DNA of 64,000 nucleotides from Microbacterium oleivorans (GTDB lineage Bacteria; Actinomycetota; Actinomycetes; Actinomycetales; Microbacteriaceae), in assembly GCF_013389665.1 (NCBI RefSeq), contig NZ_CP058316.1, forward strand, positions 930,001-994,000, in the 5' to 3' direction. Position numbers and translations under genes: made by a program. The notes under the pieces were generated by a model that had not been told where the DNA came from, searched no databases, and was given only the letters and a program-made list of their open reading frames with translations. The stretch's first letter is position 1; every line of letters starts with the position of its first letter. Below, piece by piece: positions 52,873-61,078 of the stretch.

Positions 52873-52933
52873 GGCGGTGAGCCTAGTCCGGGCGCCGGTC
52901 CGCCGCACCCGCTCCGTGGTGCGGGCGGCGGGG

Positions 52934-54370
52934 TCAGGGCGAGAGCTGCGGCACCGTGCGCGGACGCACGACGAGCCAGAGCGAGAGCACCGCCACCACC
53001 GCGCATCCGGCCATGACCGAGGCCATCGTCGTCGCGGTGATGCCGCCGTCGCCCGAGATCCAGGCGGCGAGGGGCGAGATGAAGCCCGCGACGCCGAAGT
53101 TGACGGCCCCGATGAGCGAGGCCGCGGTGCCGGCGGCGCGACCGTGGCGGTCGAGGGCGAGCACCTGAACGCACGGGAAGGTGAAGCCGCAGGCCGTGAT
53201 GAAGAAGAACAGCGGTACGACCGTCCCCCACAGCCCCAGTCCGAGCTGGTCGGTGACGATGATCGCGGCGCCCGCGACGACGAGTACCGCCGTCGAGACC
53301 GCCATGACCCACTGGGGCCCGAAGCGGGCCGCGAGCCGCGAGGCGGTCTGCACTCCCAGCACGACTCCGAGCGAGTTGACCGCGAAGAGGACGCCGTATT
53401 GCTGCGGGTCGAAGCCGTAGGTCTGCTGGAACAGGAACGACGACGACGACAGATACGAGAACAGACCGCTGAAGGTCATGCCGCCGATGATGAGCACGCC
53501 GATGAAGATGCGGTCGCTCAACACGCTGCGGTAGCGCTGCCACACCGTCGCCGAACCGCTGTCGGTGCGTCGCGCCTTCGGGAGCGTCTCGGGCACGAGG
53601 AACAGCGACGCGATGAGCATCACCGCGCCGTAGGCGGCCAGCACGACGAAGATGCCGCGCCAGGGCATGACCACCAGGAGGCCCGATCCGATCAGCGGTG
53701 CGGCGACGGGGGCGACGCCCGAGACGAGCGCCAGCCGGCTGAGCATCACGACGAGGCGGCGACCGCCGAACAGGTCGCGCACGATGGCCATCGCCACCAC
53801 GCCTCCCGCGGCCGCCCCGATGCCCATGAACACGCGGGCGGCGCTCAGCAGCTCGAGGGTGGGGGCGATCGCCGCCGCGGTGCTGGCGAGCACGTGCAGT
53901 GCGGTCACGCACAGCAGCGGCACGCGGCGGCCGAGCTTGTCGCTGAGCGGGCCGACGACCAGCTGCCCGAGCGCGAAGCCCACCATCGTCCCGGTGAGGG
54001 TCAGCTGGATCGCGGCGGCCGTGGTCTGGAAATCGGCCTCCAGGGCCGGGAACGCCGGCAGGTAGAGGTCGATCGTGAACGGGCCGAGGGCTGTCAGCGC
54101 CCCCAGCAGGATGATGTAGATGACACGCCGCGACGTCGGGAGCGCGTCGCCGGGGTGCAGCATGATCGGGGCCGTGGCGGGGTTCGGTCCGAGAGTGCGG
54201 ATCGCACCCGTCGAGGTCCGGGGGGCGCCTGTGGAGGTGCGGAGCGAACCGGTCGCGGTCCGGACGGTGTCTGTGGAGGTGTGCGGTGCGGTGGGGGAAG
54301 GATTCGATGGGATGTCTTCGGGCACGTCTTCTTCGTTTCGTGGCAACTGCGCGGGAGAGCGACCTGCCAT
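52934..54370 (-). CDS. Bcr/CflA family multidrug efflux MFS transporter
   Basis: A 478-residue MFS exporter with twelve membrane segments. ALTALGPFTIDLYLPAFPALEADFQTTAAAIQLTLTGTMVGFALGQLVVGPLSDKLGRR is the Bcr/CflA signature (TM1, TM2 and the GPLSDKLGRR loop). RVFMGIGAAAGGVVAMAIVRDLF and GLFSYLSSSSFLFQQTYG are also typical. The N-terminal about 65 residues are hydrophilic, with a 7-residue repeat (RTATGSL, RTSTGAP, RTSTGAI) encoded by 21-base DNA repeats. The start at 54370 is chosen because GAGGAG lies six bases before it. A perfect 16-base palindrome lies just upstream and is a candidate operator. Confidence 0.88.
   Translation of the reverse strand: MAGRSPAQLPRNEEDVPEDIPSNPSPTAPHTSTDTVRTATGSLRTSTGAPRTSTGAIRTLGPNPATAPIMLHPGDALPTSRRVIYIILLGALTALGPFTIDLYLPAFPALEADFQTTAAAIQLTLTGTMVGFALGQLVVGPLSDKLGRRVPLLCVTALHVLASTAAAIAPTLELLSAARVFMGIGAAAGGVVAMAIVRDLFGGRRLVVMLSRLALVSGVAPVAAPLIGSGLLVVMPWRGIFVVLAAYGAVMLIASLFLVPETLPKARRTDSGSATVWQRYRSVLSDRIFIGVLIIGGMTFSGLFSYLSSSSFLFQQTYGFDPQQYGVLFAVNSLGVVLGVQTASRLAARFGPQWVMAVSTAVLVVAGAAIIVTDQLGLGLWGTVVPLFFFITACGFTFPCVQVLALDRHGRAAGTAASLIGAVNFGVAGFISPLAAWISGDGGITATTMASVMAGCAVVAVLSLWLVVRPRTVPQLSP
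54195..54278 (-). repeat. Four degenerate 21-base tandem repeats inside the exporter gene
   Basis: Units at 54195-54215, 54216-54236, 54237-54257 and 54258-54278 begin GTGCGG, GTCCGG, GTGCGG and GTCCGG on the plus strand. They encode the heptad-like RTxTGxx repeats of the exporter's cytosolic N-terminal extension. The length being a multiple of three keeps the frame open. Confidence 0.6.
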
Positions 54371-54384
54371 CGTATCTCCTCGGC

Positions 54385-54400
54385 GGTACATCGATGTACC
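54385..54400. promoter_or_regulatory. Perfect 16-base palindrome between the divergent exporter and DUF3105 genes
   Basis: GGTACATCGATGTACC is a perfect palindrome 15 bases upstream of the exporter start, in the 118-base divergent region. It probably binds a dimeric regulator. No regulator gene is adjacent. Confidence 0.5.
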
Positions 54401-54488
54401 CGCTTCCCAGCCGATTCACCATTCACCCGCATAGGCTGGAGCGGCGCTGCACGCGCCCCTTCCTTGCCCCCGAACCGAGGTCACAGCA

Positions 54489-55193
54489 ATGACTCCGTCC
54501 GACGACAAGCGCACGAGCGGCAATCCGGCCGCACAGGCCAAGATCGCCCTCACCGTCAAGCAGCAGCGCGAGCAGCAGAAGCAGGCGAAGCTCGCCGAAT
54601 ATCAGAAGCAGCTCGCCAAGCGCCGCCGCAGCAAACTCGTCTGGTGGGTCGTCGGCTCCACCGCCGGTGTCGCCGTGATCGGGCTCATCGTGGCCTCGGT
54701 GGTCTTCGCGCCCAAGCCCGTCACCTACGAGGCGGGCAACAGCACCGGCCGTGAGATCGCCGGCGTCGAGACCTTCGAGAACATCACCACCCACGTGGAG
54801 GGCACGGTCGAGTACCCGCAGACGCCGCCCGCCGGTGGCGAGCACAACCCTTACTGGCTCAATTGCGGCGTCTACACCGAGCCGCAGGCCAACGAGAACG
54901 CGGTGCATTCGATGGAGCACGGCGCGGTGTGGGTCACGTACGACCCCGCTCAGGTCAGCGAAGCCGACATCGAGACGCTCGAGGGCTACATGCCGAGCAC
55001 CTACGCGCTGCTCTCGCCCTACCCCGACATGGACACCCCCATCGCCGTCAGCGCATGGAACGCGCAGCTGAAGGTGGACTCCGCCGACGACGAGCGCATC
55101 GAAGAGTTCTTCACGGAGTACTGGCGCAGCCAGAACGTCCCCGAGCCGAACGCGATCTGCTCCGGCGCCATCGACGGGCCCGGCAAGGCGTGA
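54489..55193 (+). CDS. DUF3105 domain membrane protein
   Basis: A 234-residue protein. A Lys/Gln-rich cytosolic N-terminus (about 1-48, KQQREQQKQAKLAEYQKQLAKRRR) precedes one membrane segment (about 49-72). An extracellular DUF3105 domain follows, with TPPAGGEHNPYWLNCGVYTEP and ENAVHSMEHGAVWVTYDP. The conserved His and Cys residues could bind metal. The family has no proven function. It is translationally coupled (GTGA) to a DUF305 gene, a pairing seen in actinobacteria. Confidence 0.88.
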   Translation: MTPSDDKRTSGNPAAQAKIALTVKQQREQQKQAKLAEYQKQLAKRRRSKLVWWVVGSTAGVAVIGLIVASVVFAPKPVTYEAGNSTGREIAGVETFENITTHVEGTVEYPQTPPAGGEHNPYWLNCGVYTEPQANENAVHSMEHGAVWVTYDPAQVSEADIETLEGYMPSTYALLSPYPDMDTPIAVSAWNAQLKVDSADDERIEEFFTEYWRSQNVPEPNAICSGAIDGPGKA

Positions 55194-55885
55194 GCGGGGC
55201 GCCCGCGGCGGGGTACGTCGGCGCCGACGAGCGGCCGCCGGCACGTGGGCTCCGCTGGTGGGCGGTCCTGCTCGTCGTGATCGCCGTGGCCGGCGTCGCC
55301 TTCGCCGTCGGCCGCTTCTCGGCGTTCGGCACATCGCCCGCGGTGCCGGGAGACGCCTCGCCCGAGGCAGGCTTCGCCCGCGACATGCAGGTGCATCACA
55401 CCCAGGCCATCGAGATGGCCATGACCATCTATCGCAAGACCGATGACGAGGGTGTCCGGACGCTCGCCTTCGACATCGCCACGGCGCAGGCCGGTCAGCG
55501 CGGCGAGTTCTTCGACTGGCTCGTGCAGTGGGGTCTCCCCCAGGCCTCCACGGCACCCCTCATGCAATGGATGGCGGGGCTGCCCGAGCACAGCCACGGC
55601 GGGGGCGCCGAGCGGCCGAGCGACGACGAGCTGCGCGACGAGATGGGCATGGCCACGCCCGCCCAGCTCGCCGAACTCGACAGCGCGACCGGGTCGGCGG
55701 CCGACTGCCTCTTCCTGGGTCTCATGATCCGGCACCACCAGGGCGCGATCCCGATGGCGCAGGCACTGGTCGAGCTCGGCAGCGATCCGCGTGCCCTCCA
55801 GGTCGCCGGGGGCATCGTGCAGACCCAGAGCGCGGAGATCGACCTCATGCGCTCCCTGCAGCAGCAACTGGGGTGCGAGGGCTGA
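55190..55885 (+). CDS. DUF305 domain membrane protein
   Basis: A 231-residue protein with one N-terminal membrane segment (about residues 21-40) and an extracellular ferritin-like DUF305 domain. Two copies of the family's His-rich motif are clear: FARDMQVHHTQAIEMA and LGLMIRHHQGAIPMA. Some DUF305 proteins are linked to copper or other metal handling. The GTG start overlaps the DUF3105 stop. The end lies inside a terminator-like stem. Confidence 0.88.
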   Translation: MSGAPAAGYVGADERPPARGLRWWAVLLVVIAVAGVAFAVGRFSAFGTSPAVPGDASPEAGFARDMQVHHTQAIEMAMTIYRKTDDEGVRTLAFDIATAQAGQRGEFFDWLVQWGLPQASTAPLMQWMAGLPEHSHGGGAERPSDDELRDEMGMATPAQLAELDSATGSAADCLFLGLMIRHHQGAIPMAQALVELGSDPRALQVAGGIVQTQSAEIDLMRSLQQQLGCEG

Positions 55886-55899
55886 CAGCCCCCGCACCC
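55869..55899 (+). terminator. Terminator-like stem overlapping the DUF305 stop codon
   Basis: GGGGTGCGAGGGCT pairs with AGCCCCCGCACCCC with one mismatch and a three-base loop (55883-55885) that is the TGA itself. It separates the gene from the convergent sugar permease gene. Confidence 0.6.
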
Positions 55900-55921
55900 C
55901 AGCGGCATCCGATCTGCTGAC

Positions 55922-56893
55922 TCAGCCCTTCGTGGCGCCCGCCAGCAGGCCGCGGACGAAGAAGCGCTGCAGGGCGAAGAACACGATGAGCGGCACGATG
56001 ATCGAGATGAACGTACCGGCCGACTGCAGGAACCACCGGTTGCCCCAGGTGCCCGACAGCGAGTTCAGCGCCTGTGTGATCGGCAGCGCACCCGGCGAGG
56101 CGAAGATCGTCGCGACGAGCAGATCATTCCAGACCCAGAGGAACTGGAAGATGCCGAACGACGCGATGGCGGGGGCCGCGAGCGGGAGGATGATGCGGAA
56201 GAACACCTGTCCGTGTCCGGCGCCGTCGACGCGGGCCGCCTCGATGATCTCGCCCGGGATCTCGGCGATGAAGTTGTGCAGCATGAACGTCGCCAGCGGC
56301 AGCGCGAAGATCGCGTGCGCGATCCACACCCGCGCGAAGCTGTACTGAACCTCGTTCAGACCGAATCCGGGGAAGATGGGCACGTCGCCGATCGTGAGCC
56401 CCTCGGAGAAGAGGCTCAGCAACGGCACGAGTGCCATCTGCAGCGGGACGATCTGCAGCGCGAAGACGAAGATGAAAAGCGCGCTGCGCCCCTTGAAGTC
56501 GATCCACGCGAACGCGTACGCCGCCAATGCCGCCATGACGATCGGGAAGACCGTCGCGGGGATGGTGATCGCCAGCGAGTTCACGAAGGCCGAGGCCAGG
56601 GTCGTCGACGTCCCGCCCGCGGTGAATGCCTCGGCGTAGTTGTCGAGGGTGAACTCGGGGTTGGTGAACACGGTCCACCACCCGGTGGACTGCGTGTCGG
56701 CTCCCGGACGGAACGACGTCACGAAGAGGCCGAACGTCGGGATCGTCCAGAAGATCGCGATGATGACGGCCGCGATCGTCGCTCCCTTCGACGTCAGCTT
56801 CTTGTGGGCGATGGCCTCGTTGCGGCGGGTGTCGCGCGCGACCTGGCGCTTGGTGCGGGTGTCGACGGGCGCGGCCGGAGCGGTAACGGTCAT
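55922..56893 (-). CDS. Sugar ABC transporter permease, MalG/AglG-like
   Basis: A 323-residue permease with six membrane segments. IIEAARVDGAGHGQVFFRIILPLAAPAIASFGIFQFLWVWND is the EAA loop and following helix of carbohydrate permeases. WTIPTFGLFVTSFRPGADTQSTGWWTVF and AIPTTVF-like segments resemble alpha-glucoside AglG. The N-terminal about 30 residues are Arg/Lys-rich and cytosolic. It overlaps the first permease (TGATG). No ATPase gene is present, so a shared MsiK-type ATPase encoded elsewhere is likely. Confidence 0.9.
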   Translation of the reverse strand: MTVTAPAAPVDTRTKRQVARDTRRNEAIAHKKLTSKGATIAAVIIAIFWTIPTFGLFVTSFRPGADTQSTGWWTVFTNPEFTLDNYAEAFTAGGTSTTLASAFVNSLAITIPATVFPIVMAALAAYAFAWIDFKGRSALFIFVFALQIVPLQMALVPLLSLFSEGLTIGDVPIFPGFGLNEVQYSFARVWIAHAIFALPLATFMLHNFIAEIPGEIIEAARVDGAGHGQVFFRIILPLAAPAIASFGIFQFLWVWNDLLVATIFASPGALPITQALNSLSGTWGNRWFLQSAGTFISIIVPLIVFFALQRFFVRGLLAGATKG

Positions 56894-58230
56894 CAGCGGA
56901 TCTCCCTCTGCTTGGCCAGCGATCGGGCGTTGTAGATGATCAGCGGCAGGACGAACAGGAACAGCACGACGGCGAGAGCGGACGAGTGGCCGTAGCTCTG
57001 GAACCGCTGCTGCTGGTTGACCATCTCGAAGCCGAGGACGGTCGTCTCGTCTCGACCGCCGGTCATGACGGCGACGATGTCGTACACCTTCAGCGAGGCG
57101 ATCGTGATCGTGGTGAGCACGACGATCAGCGACGACCGGATGCCGGGGACCGTGACGTTGCGGAAGCGCTGCCAGGCGTTGGTGCCGTCGAGCTGAGCGG
57201 CCTCCAGCTGCTCGGTGGGCACCGCCTTGATCGCCGCCGAGAGGATCACCATGGCGAAGCCGGTCTGCGTCCAGATGAACACCACGAGCAGCATGAGCGT
57301 GTTGATGACGGGCTTGATGGCCAGCCACTGCACCGGATCCGCCCCGAACGCGGTGACGATCGCGTTGAGCAGACCGACCTGCTCGCCCTGGCGGGCGTCG
57401 TACATGAACTTCCAGATGATGCCGGCGCCGACGAACGAGATCGCGACGGGCATGAAGACGAGCACCTTCAGGATCTTCTCGCCGCGTGCACGGTCGATGA
57501 ACACCGCGTAGGCCAGGCCGATGACGACCGAGATCGTGGGTGCGAGAACCGCCCAGAGGATCGTGTTCACGACCGAGGCCGTGCCCGTCGGGTTGGTGAA
57601 GACCCAGAAGTAGTTCTCCAGCCCCACGAACTGCTCGCCGGTCTTGTCGTAGAACGACTTGAAGATGGTGGCGATCGCCGGGTAGATCAGGCCGAGGGCC
57701 AGCATGATGCTGGCCGGGGCCATGAACAGGATGAGCTGGAAGAGGTATCCCGCTCCCTGACGCGAACGGAAGTCGGCGAAGAAGAGCAGCGCGCCCACCA
57801 GAAGTGCGATCGCGACGACGTACAGGACGGCGTTCGCGTACGGCCGGAGCAGCAGGAAGGCCAGGACCGGGATGACCAGGCACGCGACCAGTCGCATGAT
57901 GAAGTAGCCGCGGCCCGGGCGCGGTGCGTACTCGATGAGCACCAGGATGATGCCGACCACAAGTCCGAAGACCGCGAGGATCACGGGGATCTGGACGAGC
58001 GGGTTCATCGCGCCCAGCCAGAGGAAGAAGCTGTTGAGCGAGAACCCGATCGTGATCCGCGCGGACTCCTCGCTGGAGCCGGTGAAGACCAGCAGGAGCA
58101 GGACGGCGACGATCAGGACGAAGCCCGTGGCGACGACGATCCGGGTGATCGATCGGCCCTTCGGGTCCGTGGCGTGGGTGGTGACGGGAGGTTCGGTGTC
58201 GACGGGCCTGTCGACGGTCGTCTGCGACAT
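56893..58230 (-). CDS. Sugar ABC transporter permease, MalF/AglF-like with extended N-terminus
   Basis: A 445-residue permease. The C-terminal about 290 residues are a standard permease: LFMAPASIMLALGLIYPAIATIFKSFYD, PTEQLEAAQLDGTNAWQRFRNVTVPGIRSSLIVVLTTITIASLKVYDIVAVMTGG, the latter close to AglF. Before it there are about four additional hydrophobic segments (about 28-50, 68-98, 108-128, 134-150), making the protein longer than typical MalF-like subunits outside enterics. It sits between the binding-protein gene and the second permease, behind a stable stem. Confidence 0.9.
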   Translation of the reverse strand: MSQTTVDRPVDTEPPVTTHATDPKGRSITRIVVATGFVLIVAVLLLLVFTGSSEESARITIGFSLNSFFLWLGAMNPLVQIPVILAVFGLVVGIILVLIEYAPRPGRGYFIMRLVACLVIPVLAFLLLRPYANAVLYVVAIALLVGALLFFADFRSRQGAGYLFQLILFMAPASIMLALGLIYPAIATIFKSFYDKTGEQFVGLENYFWVFTNPTGTASVVNTILWAVLAPTISVVIGLAYAVFIDRARGEKILKVLVFMPVAISFVGAGIIWKFMYDARQGEQVGLLNAIVTAFGADPVQWLAIKPVINTLMLLVVFIWTQTGFAMVILSAAIKAVPTEQLEAAQLDGTNAWQRFRNVTVPGIRSSLIVVLTTITIASLKVYDIVAVMTGGRDETTVLGFEMVNQQQRFQSYGHSSALAVVLFLFVLPLIIYNARSLAKQREIR

Positions 58231-58280
58231 GTGGATCCCCTTCTGAGTACAGCGGCGTACCAGGGCGGTACGGATGGGAG

Positions 58281-58315
58281 GAGCGGGGCCGGGCTTGTGC
58301 AGCCCGGCCCCGCTC
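58281..58315 (-). terminator. Stable stem between binding-protein and permease genes
   Basis: GAGCGGGGCCGGGC (58281-58294) pairs perfectly with 58302-58315 around a seven-base loop. It lies 25 bases after the binding-protein stop. Such intergenic stems usually protect or partially terminate the transcript, giving more binding protein than permease. Confidence 0.7.
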
Positions 58316-58340
58316 GGCTCAGCCGATCGTCAAGCGACGA

Positions 58341-59669
58341 TCAGTTCTCGTAACCGGCCTGGATGTCGGACAGGACCGTCTCGGTGTCCTTGCCGTCGAT
58401 CCAGTCGACCATGCCCTTCCAGAACGAGCCCTGGCCCACCGTGGAGGGCATCAGGTCGGACGCGTCGAAGCGGAAGACCGTGGTCTCGTCCTGCAGCGTG
58501 GTCATCGCTTCCTGGAGGAACTCGCTCGAGGCGAGCGAGGGGTCGGCGTTCTTGTTCGCCGAGATGACGCCGCCCAGCTCGACGCGCGCGTCGGCGAACT
58601 CGGGCGAAGCCATGAACTCCAGCACCTGCTGGGTCGACTCGTCGTCGGAGAAGGCCGCGACGAACTCGCCGCCGCCCTCGATCTGGAGCTCGCCCTCGGT
58701 GTAACCCGGGGTGAGGAACGCGTACACGTCACCGTCGGGTGCGACCTCGGGGGTCGCGCCGTCCGCGGTCTGCACGTCGAGGAAGTTCGCCGAGAGGAAC
58801 GAGGCCTGGTGGGTGAGGGCGCAGTCGCCGCTCGCCACGGCCGCCGCGACATCACCGAAGGCCGTCGCGTTGATGCTCTTGACGTCGCCGTATCCGGCGT
58901 TGACGTACTCCGGGTTCAGCAGGATCTCGCCGACGGCGTCGAACGCCTCCTTGATCTCGGGGTCGGTGAACTTCACGTCGCCCGCGACCCACTGGTCGTA
59001 GACCTCGGGCCCGGACTGGCGCAGGACGAGGTCCTCGATCCAGTCGGTGCCCGGCCAGCCCGACGCGGCGTCGGAGGCGAAGCCGGCGCACCACGCGGGG
59101 CCGCCGGTGGTCTCGACGATCGTGTTGGTGAGGGCGATCATCTCGTCCCACGTCTTGGGGACCTCGACACCCCACTCGGCGAACTGCTTGGGCGAGTACC
59201 AGACGTAGCCCTTCAGGTTCGCGAGCATCGGGGCCGCGTAGAAGGTGTCGTCGAAGGTGCCGTACTGCTTCCAGTCGGGCGACCAGTTCTCGTCGACGGC
59301 GGTCTCGACGGCCTCGGGCGCGGGAAGCACCTTGCCGGTCTCGACGAGCGTCTTGAGCAGGCCGGGCTGGGGGACGATCGCGATGTCGGGAGCGTCGCCA
59401 CCGGTCACCTTCGTGACGATGTTGCCCTCGAACGCCTTGTCTCCGGTGTACTCGACGGTGATGCCGGTGTCTTCGGTGAACTGCGCGAACGACTCGTTCA
59501 GCGCGTCGGCCTCGCCGCCGGTGATGCCGCCCGAGATGCGGACGGTCGTCTTCGCCTCGCCGCCGCCGTCGCCTTCGGTGCCGCCTTCCGCGCACCCTGC
59601 CAGCACCAGTGCTGCCGCGCCCATGAGGGCGACCGGGGCAAGAAGGCGGTATCGCTGTGACAATGCCAT
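58341..59669 (-). CDS. Extracellular sugar-binding lipoprotein (AglE-like)
   Basis: A 442-residue family 1 solute-binding protein. A lipobox VLAGC with C26 follows the signal peptide. TTVRISGGITGGEADALNESFAQFTEDTGITVEY and GDAPDIAIVPQPGLLKTLVETGKVLP are typical of binding proteins for oligosaccharides. GYVWYSPKQFAEWGVEVPKTWDEMIALT and the tail EVLSDIQAGYEN support an alpha-glucoside-type assignment together with the permeases. A strong GAGGAG site precedes the ATG. The promoter and LacI-like operators lie upstream. Confidence 0.9.
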   Translation of the reverse strand: MALSQRYRLLAPVALMGAAALVLAGCAEGGTEGDGGGEAKTTVRISGGITGGEADALNESFAQFTEDTGITVEYTGDKAFEGNIVTKVTGGDAPDIAIVPQPGLLKTLVETGKVLPAPEAVETAVDENWSPDWKQYGTFDDTFYAAPMLANLKGYVWYSPKQFAEWGVEVPKTWDEMIALTNTIVETTGGPAWCAGFASDAASGWPGTDWIEDLVLRQSGPEVYDQWVAGDVKFTDPEIKEAFDAVGEILLNPEYVNAGYGDVKSINATAFGDVAAAVASGDCALTHQASFLSANFLDVQTADGATPEVAPDGDVYAFLTPGYTEGELQIEGGGEFVAAFSDDESTQQVLEFMASPEFADARVELGGVISANKNADPSLASSEFLQEAMTTLQDETTVFRFDASDLMPSTVGQGSFWKGMVDWIDGKDTETVLSDIQAGYEN

Positions 59670-59728
59670 GTACTTCTCCTCTTTCGGGATCATCGTCCGC
59701 CCAGAGGAGCCTTGTCCGCATCCATTGG

Positions 59729-59740
59729 GGAACCGATTCC
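59729..59740. promoter_or_regulatory. LacI-type operator 1 at the binding-protein promoter
   Basis: GGAACCGATTCC is a near-perfect 12-base palindrome (one mismatched central pair), placed right after the predicted -10 of the binding-protein promoter, where a repressor would block initiation. Confidence 0.6.
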
Positions 59741-59745
59741 AGGAC

Positions 59746-59775
59746 AACTTACTGGCCGCGATGCCCCGCGCACAA
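59746..59775 (-). promoter_or_regulatory. Predicted promoter of the sugar importer operon
   Basis: On the minus strand TTGTGC (59770-59775) and TAAGTT (59746-59751) make a -35/-10 pair with an 18-base spacer. The start site would fall in or near operator 1. Confidence 0.45.
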
Positions 59776-59827
59776 CAGCCGAACATCACGAGATGACAAC
59801 CATCTGATCCGAATCGCCCCATTCTCG

Positions 59828-59841
59828 TGGGAGCGCTCACA
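59828..59841. promoter_or_regulatory. LacI-type operator 2
   Basis: TGGGAGCGCTCACA contains the palindrome GAGCGCTC and differs by one base from TGTGAGCGCTCACA, the classical LacI/GalR-family operator form. It lies in the divergent region. Confidence 0.65.
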
Positions 59842-59853
59842 TTCTCGACGCCT

Positions 59854-59865
59854 GGAACCGGTTCC
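59854..59865. promoter_or_regulatory. LacI-type operator 3
   Basis: GGAACCGGTTCC is a perfect 12-base palindrome and the symmetric version of operator 1. It is 79 bases before the LacI start, so it could serve autoregulation or looping with operator 1. Confidence 0.65.
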
Positions 59866-59944
59866 TCGTCGACGTGAAAAACGCTACGATCTCGGGGAGA
59901 GCCGCGGGCAGTGCCCTCCGTGCCCGAGCGGACGAGGAGGTCCC

Positions 59945-60994
59945 ATGAGCACCATCACCGACGTCGCCCGTCGTGCCGGGGTATCGAAGGCGACGGCGAG
60001 TCGAGCGCTGTCCGGGCGGGGCTACGTCTCGGAGGAGACGCGCGTGCGCGTGGTCGCCGCGGCGCGCGAGCTGACCTACGTGGCCCACTCCTCGGCGATG
60101 AGTCTCGCGACCGGTCGCACCCAGACGGTCGGCGTGGTCATGCCGCATGTCAGCCGGTGGTTCTTCGGCGAGGTGCTCGAAGGCATCCAGGCCGCCCTGC
60201 TCGAACACGGGCTCGACCTCACCCTCTACGACGCGAACCCCGGTACCGACACGCGCCGGCGGGTGTTCGAGGACTTCCTCGCCCGCCGTCGTTTCGACGG
60301 GGTGATCGCGGTGGGCCTCGAGCCGGCCGAGAGCGAGCTGGACGCCCTCCTCGCCCTGGGCAAGCCGGTGGTCAGCGTCATCGGCACCGAGGGCGCGACG
60401 AGTGTCGTGACCCTCGACGACTCCCACGCCACGGCGCTGGCGACGGCGCACCTCCTCGAGCTCGGTCACCGCCGTATCGCCTTCCTCGGCGGCACCGAGT
60501 CGACGCACTGGCCGCACGTCGAGTCCGAGCGCTACGCCGGCTACGCCTCCGAGATGCGTCGCGCCGGACTCGACGACGAGATCTCCCGCACGCCCGCCGA
60601 GCTCTCGATGCCCGCGGGCTACGCCGCAGCCGTCGACATGCTGAGCGACGCCTCGTCGCGGCCGACCGGGATCGTGGCGGCGTGCGACGAGGTCGCGATC
60701 GGTGCGATCATCGCGGCCCGTCGCCTCGGCATCCTCGTCCCGTCCTCGCTCAGCGTCGTCGGCATCGACGATCACGTCAACGCCGAGATGTTCGCCCTCA
60801 CGACGTTGCGGCAGGTTCCGCGCGAGCAGGGCCGCGCCGCCGTCGACCTCCTCCTGCGCCACTTCGACGAGCCCGACGCCGAGACGGTGACCATCCGCAT
60901 CAAGCCCCGCATGGTCGTCCGCGGCTCCACCGCAGGGGCCCCGGGGCACAGCTCGGTGGCGGTTCGCGACTCGGGGCTCTCGTCGCGGGAGTGA
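59945..60994 (+). CDS. LacI family transcriptional regulator of the sugar importer
   Basis: A 349-residue repressor. Residues 1-55 are the LacI HTH and hinge (TITDVARRAGVSKATASRALSGRGYVSEETRVRVVAAARELTYVAHSSAMSLATGRT). The effector domain follows (VGVVMPHVSRWFFGEVLEGIQ, GVIAVGLEP, LLELGHRRIAFLGG, GIVAACDEVAIGAIIAARRLGILVPSSLSVVGIDDH, LTTLRQVPREQGRAAVDLL). It is divergent from the importer, and three operator-like palindromes lie between. Likely released by an alpha-glucoside or related sugar. The ATG follows a good GAGGAGGTCCC site. Confidence 0.93.
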   Translation: MSTITDVARRAGVSKATASRALSGRGYVSEETRVRVVAAARELTYVAHSSAMSLATGRTQTVGVVMPHVSRWFFGEVLEGIQAALLEHGLDLTLYDANPGTDTRRRVFEDFLARRRFDGVIAVGLEPAESELDALLALGKPVVSVIGTEGATSVVTLDDSHATALATAHLLELGHRRIAFLGGTESTHWPHVESERYAGYASEMRRAGLDDEISRTPAELSMPAGYAAAVDMLSDASSRPTGIVAACDEVAIGAIIAARRLGILVPSSLSVVGIDDHVNAEMFALTTLRQVPREQGRAAVDLLLRHFDEPDAETVTIRIKPRMVVRGSTAGAPGHSSVAVRDSGLSSRE

Positions 60995-61019
60995 GCACCG
61001 GTACGCCGCGCGAACACGA

Positions 61020-61052
61020 CGACGGCCCCGGATGCAGCATCCGGGGCCGTCG
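61020..61052. terminator. Bidirectional terminator-like stem between lacI-type and rplL genes
   Basis: CGACGGCCCCGGATGC (61020-61035) pairs exactly with 61037-61052 around a single base, giving a 16-bp stem between two convergent gene ends. Confidence 0.8.
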
Positions 61053-61078
61053 CACTGCTCTCGAGTGAGAGCGGGGAA

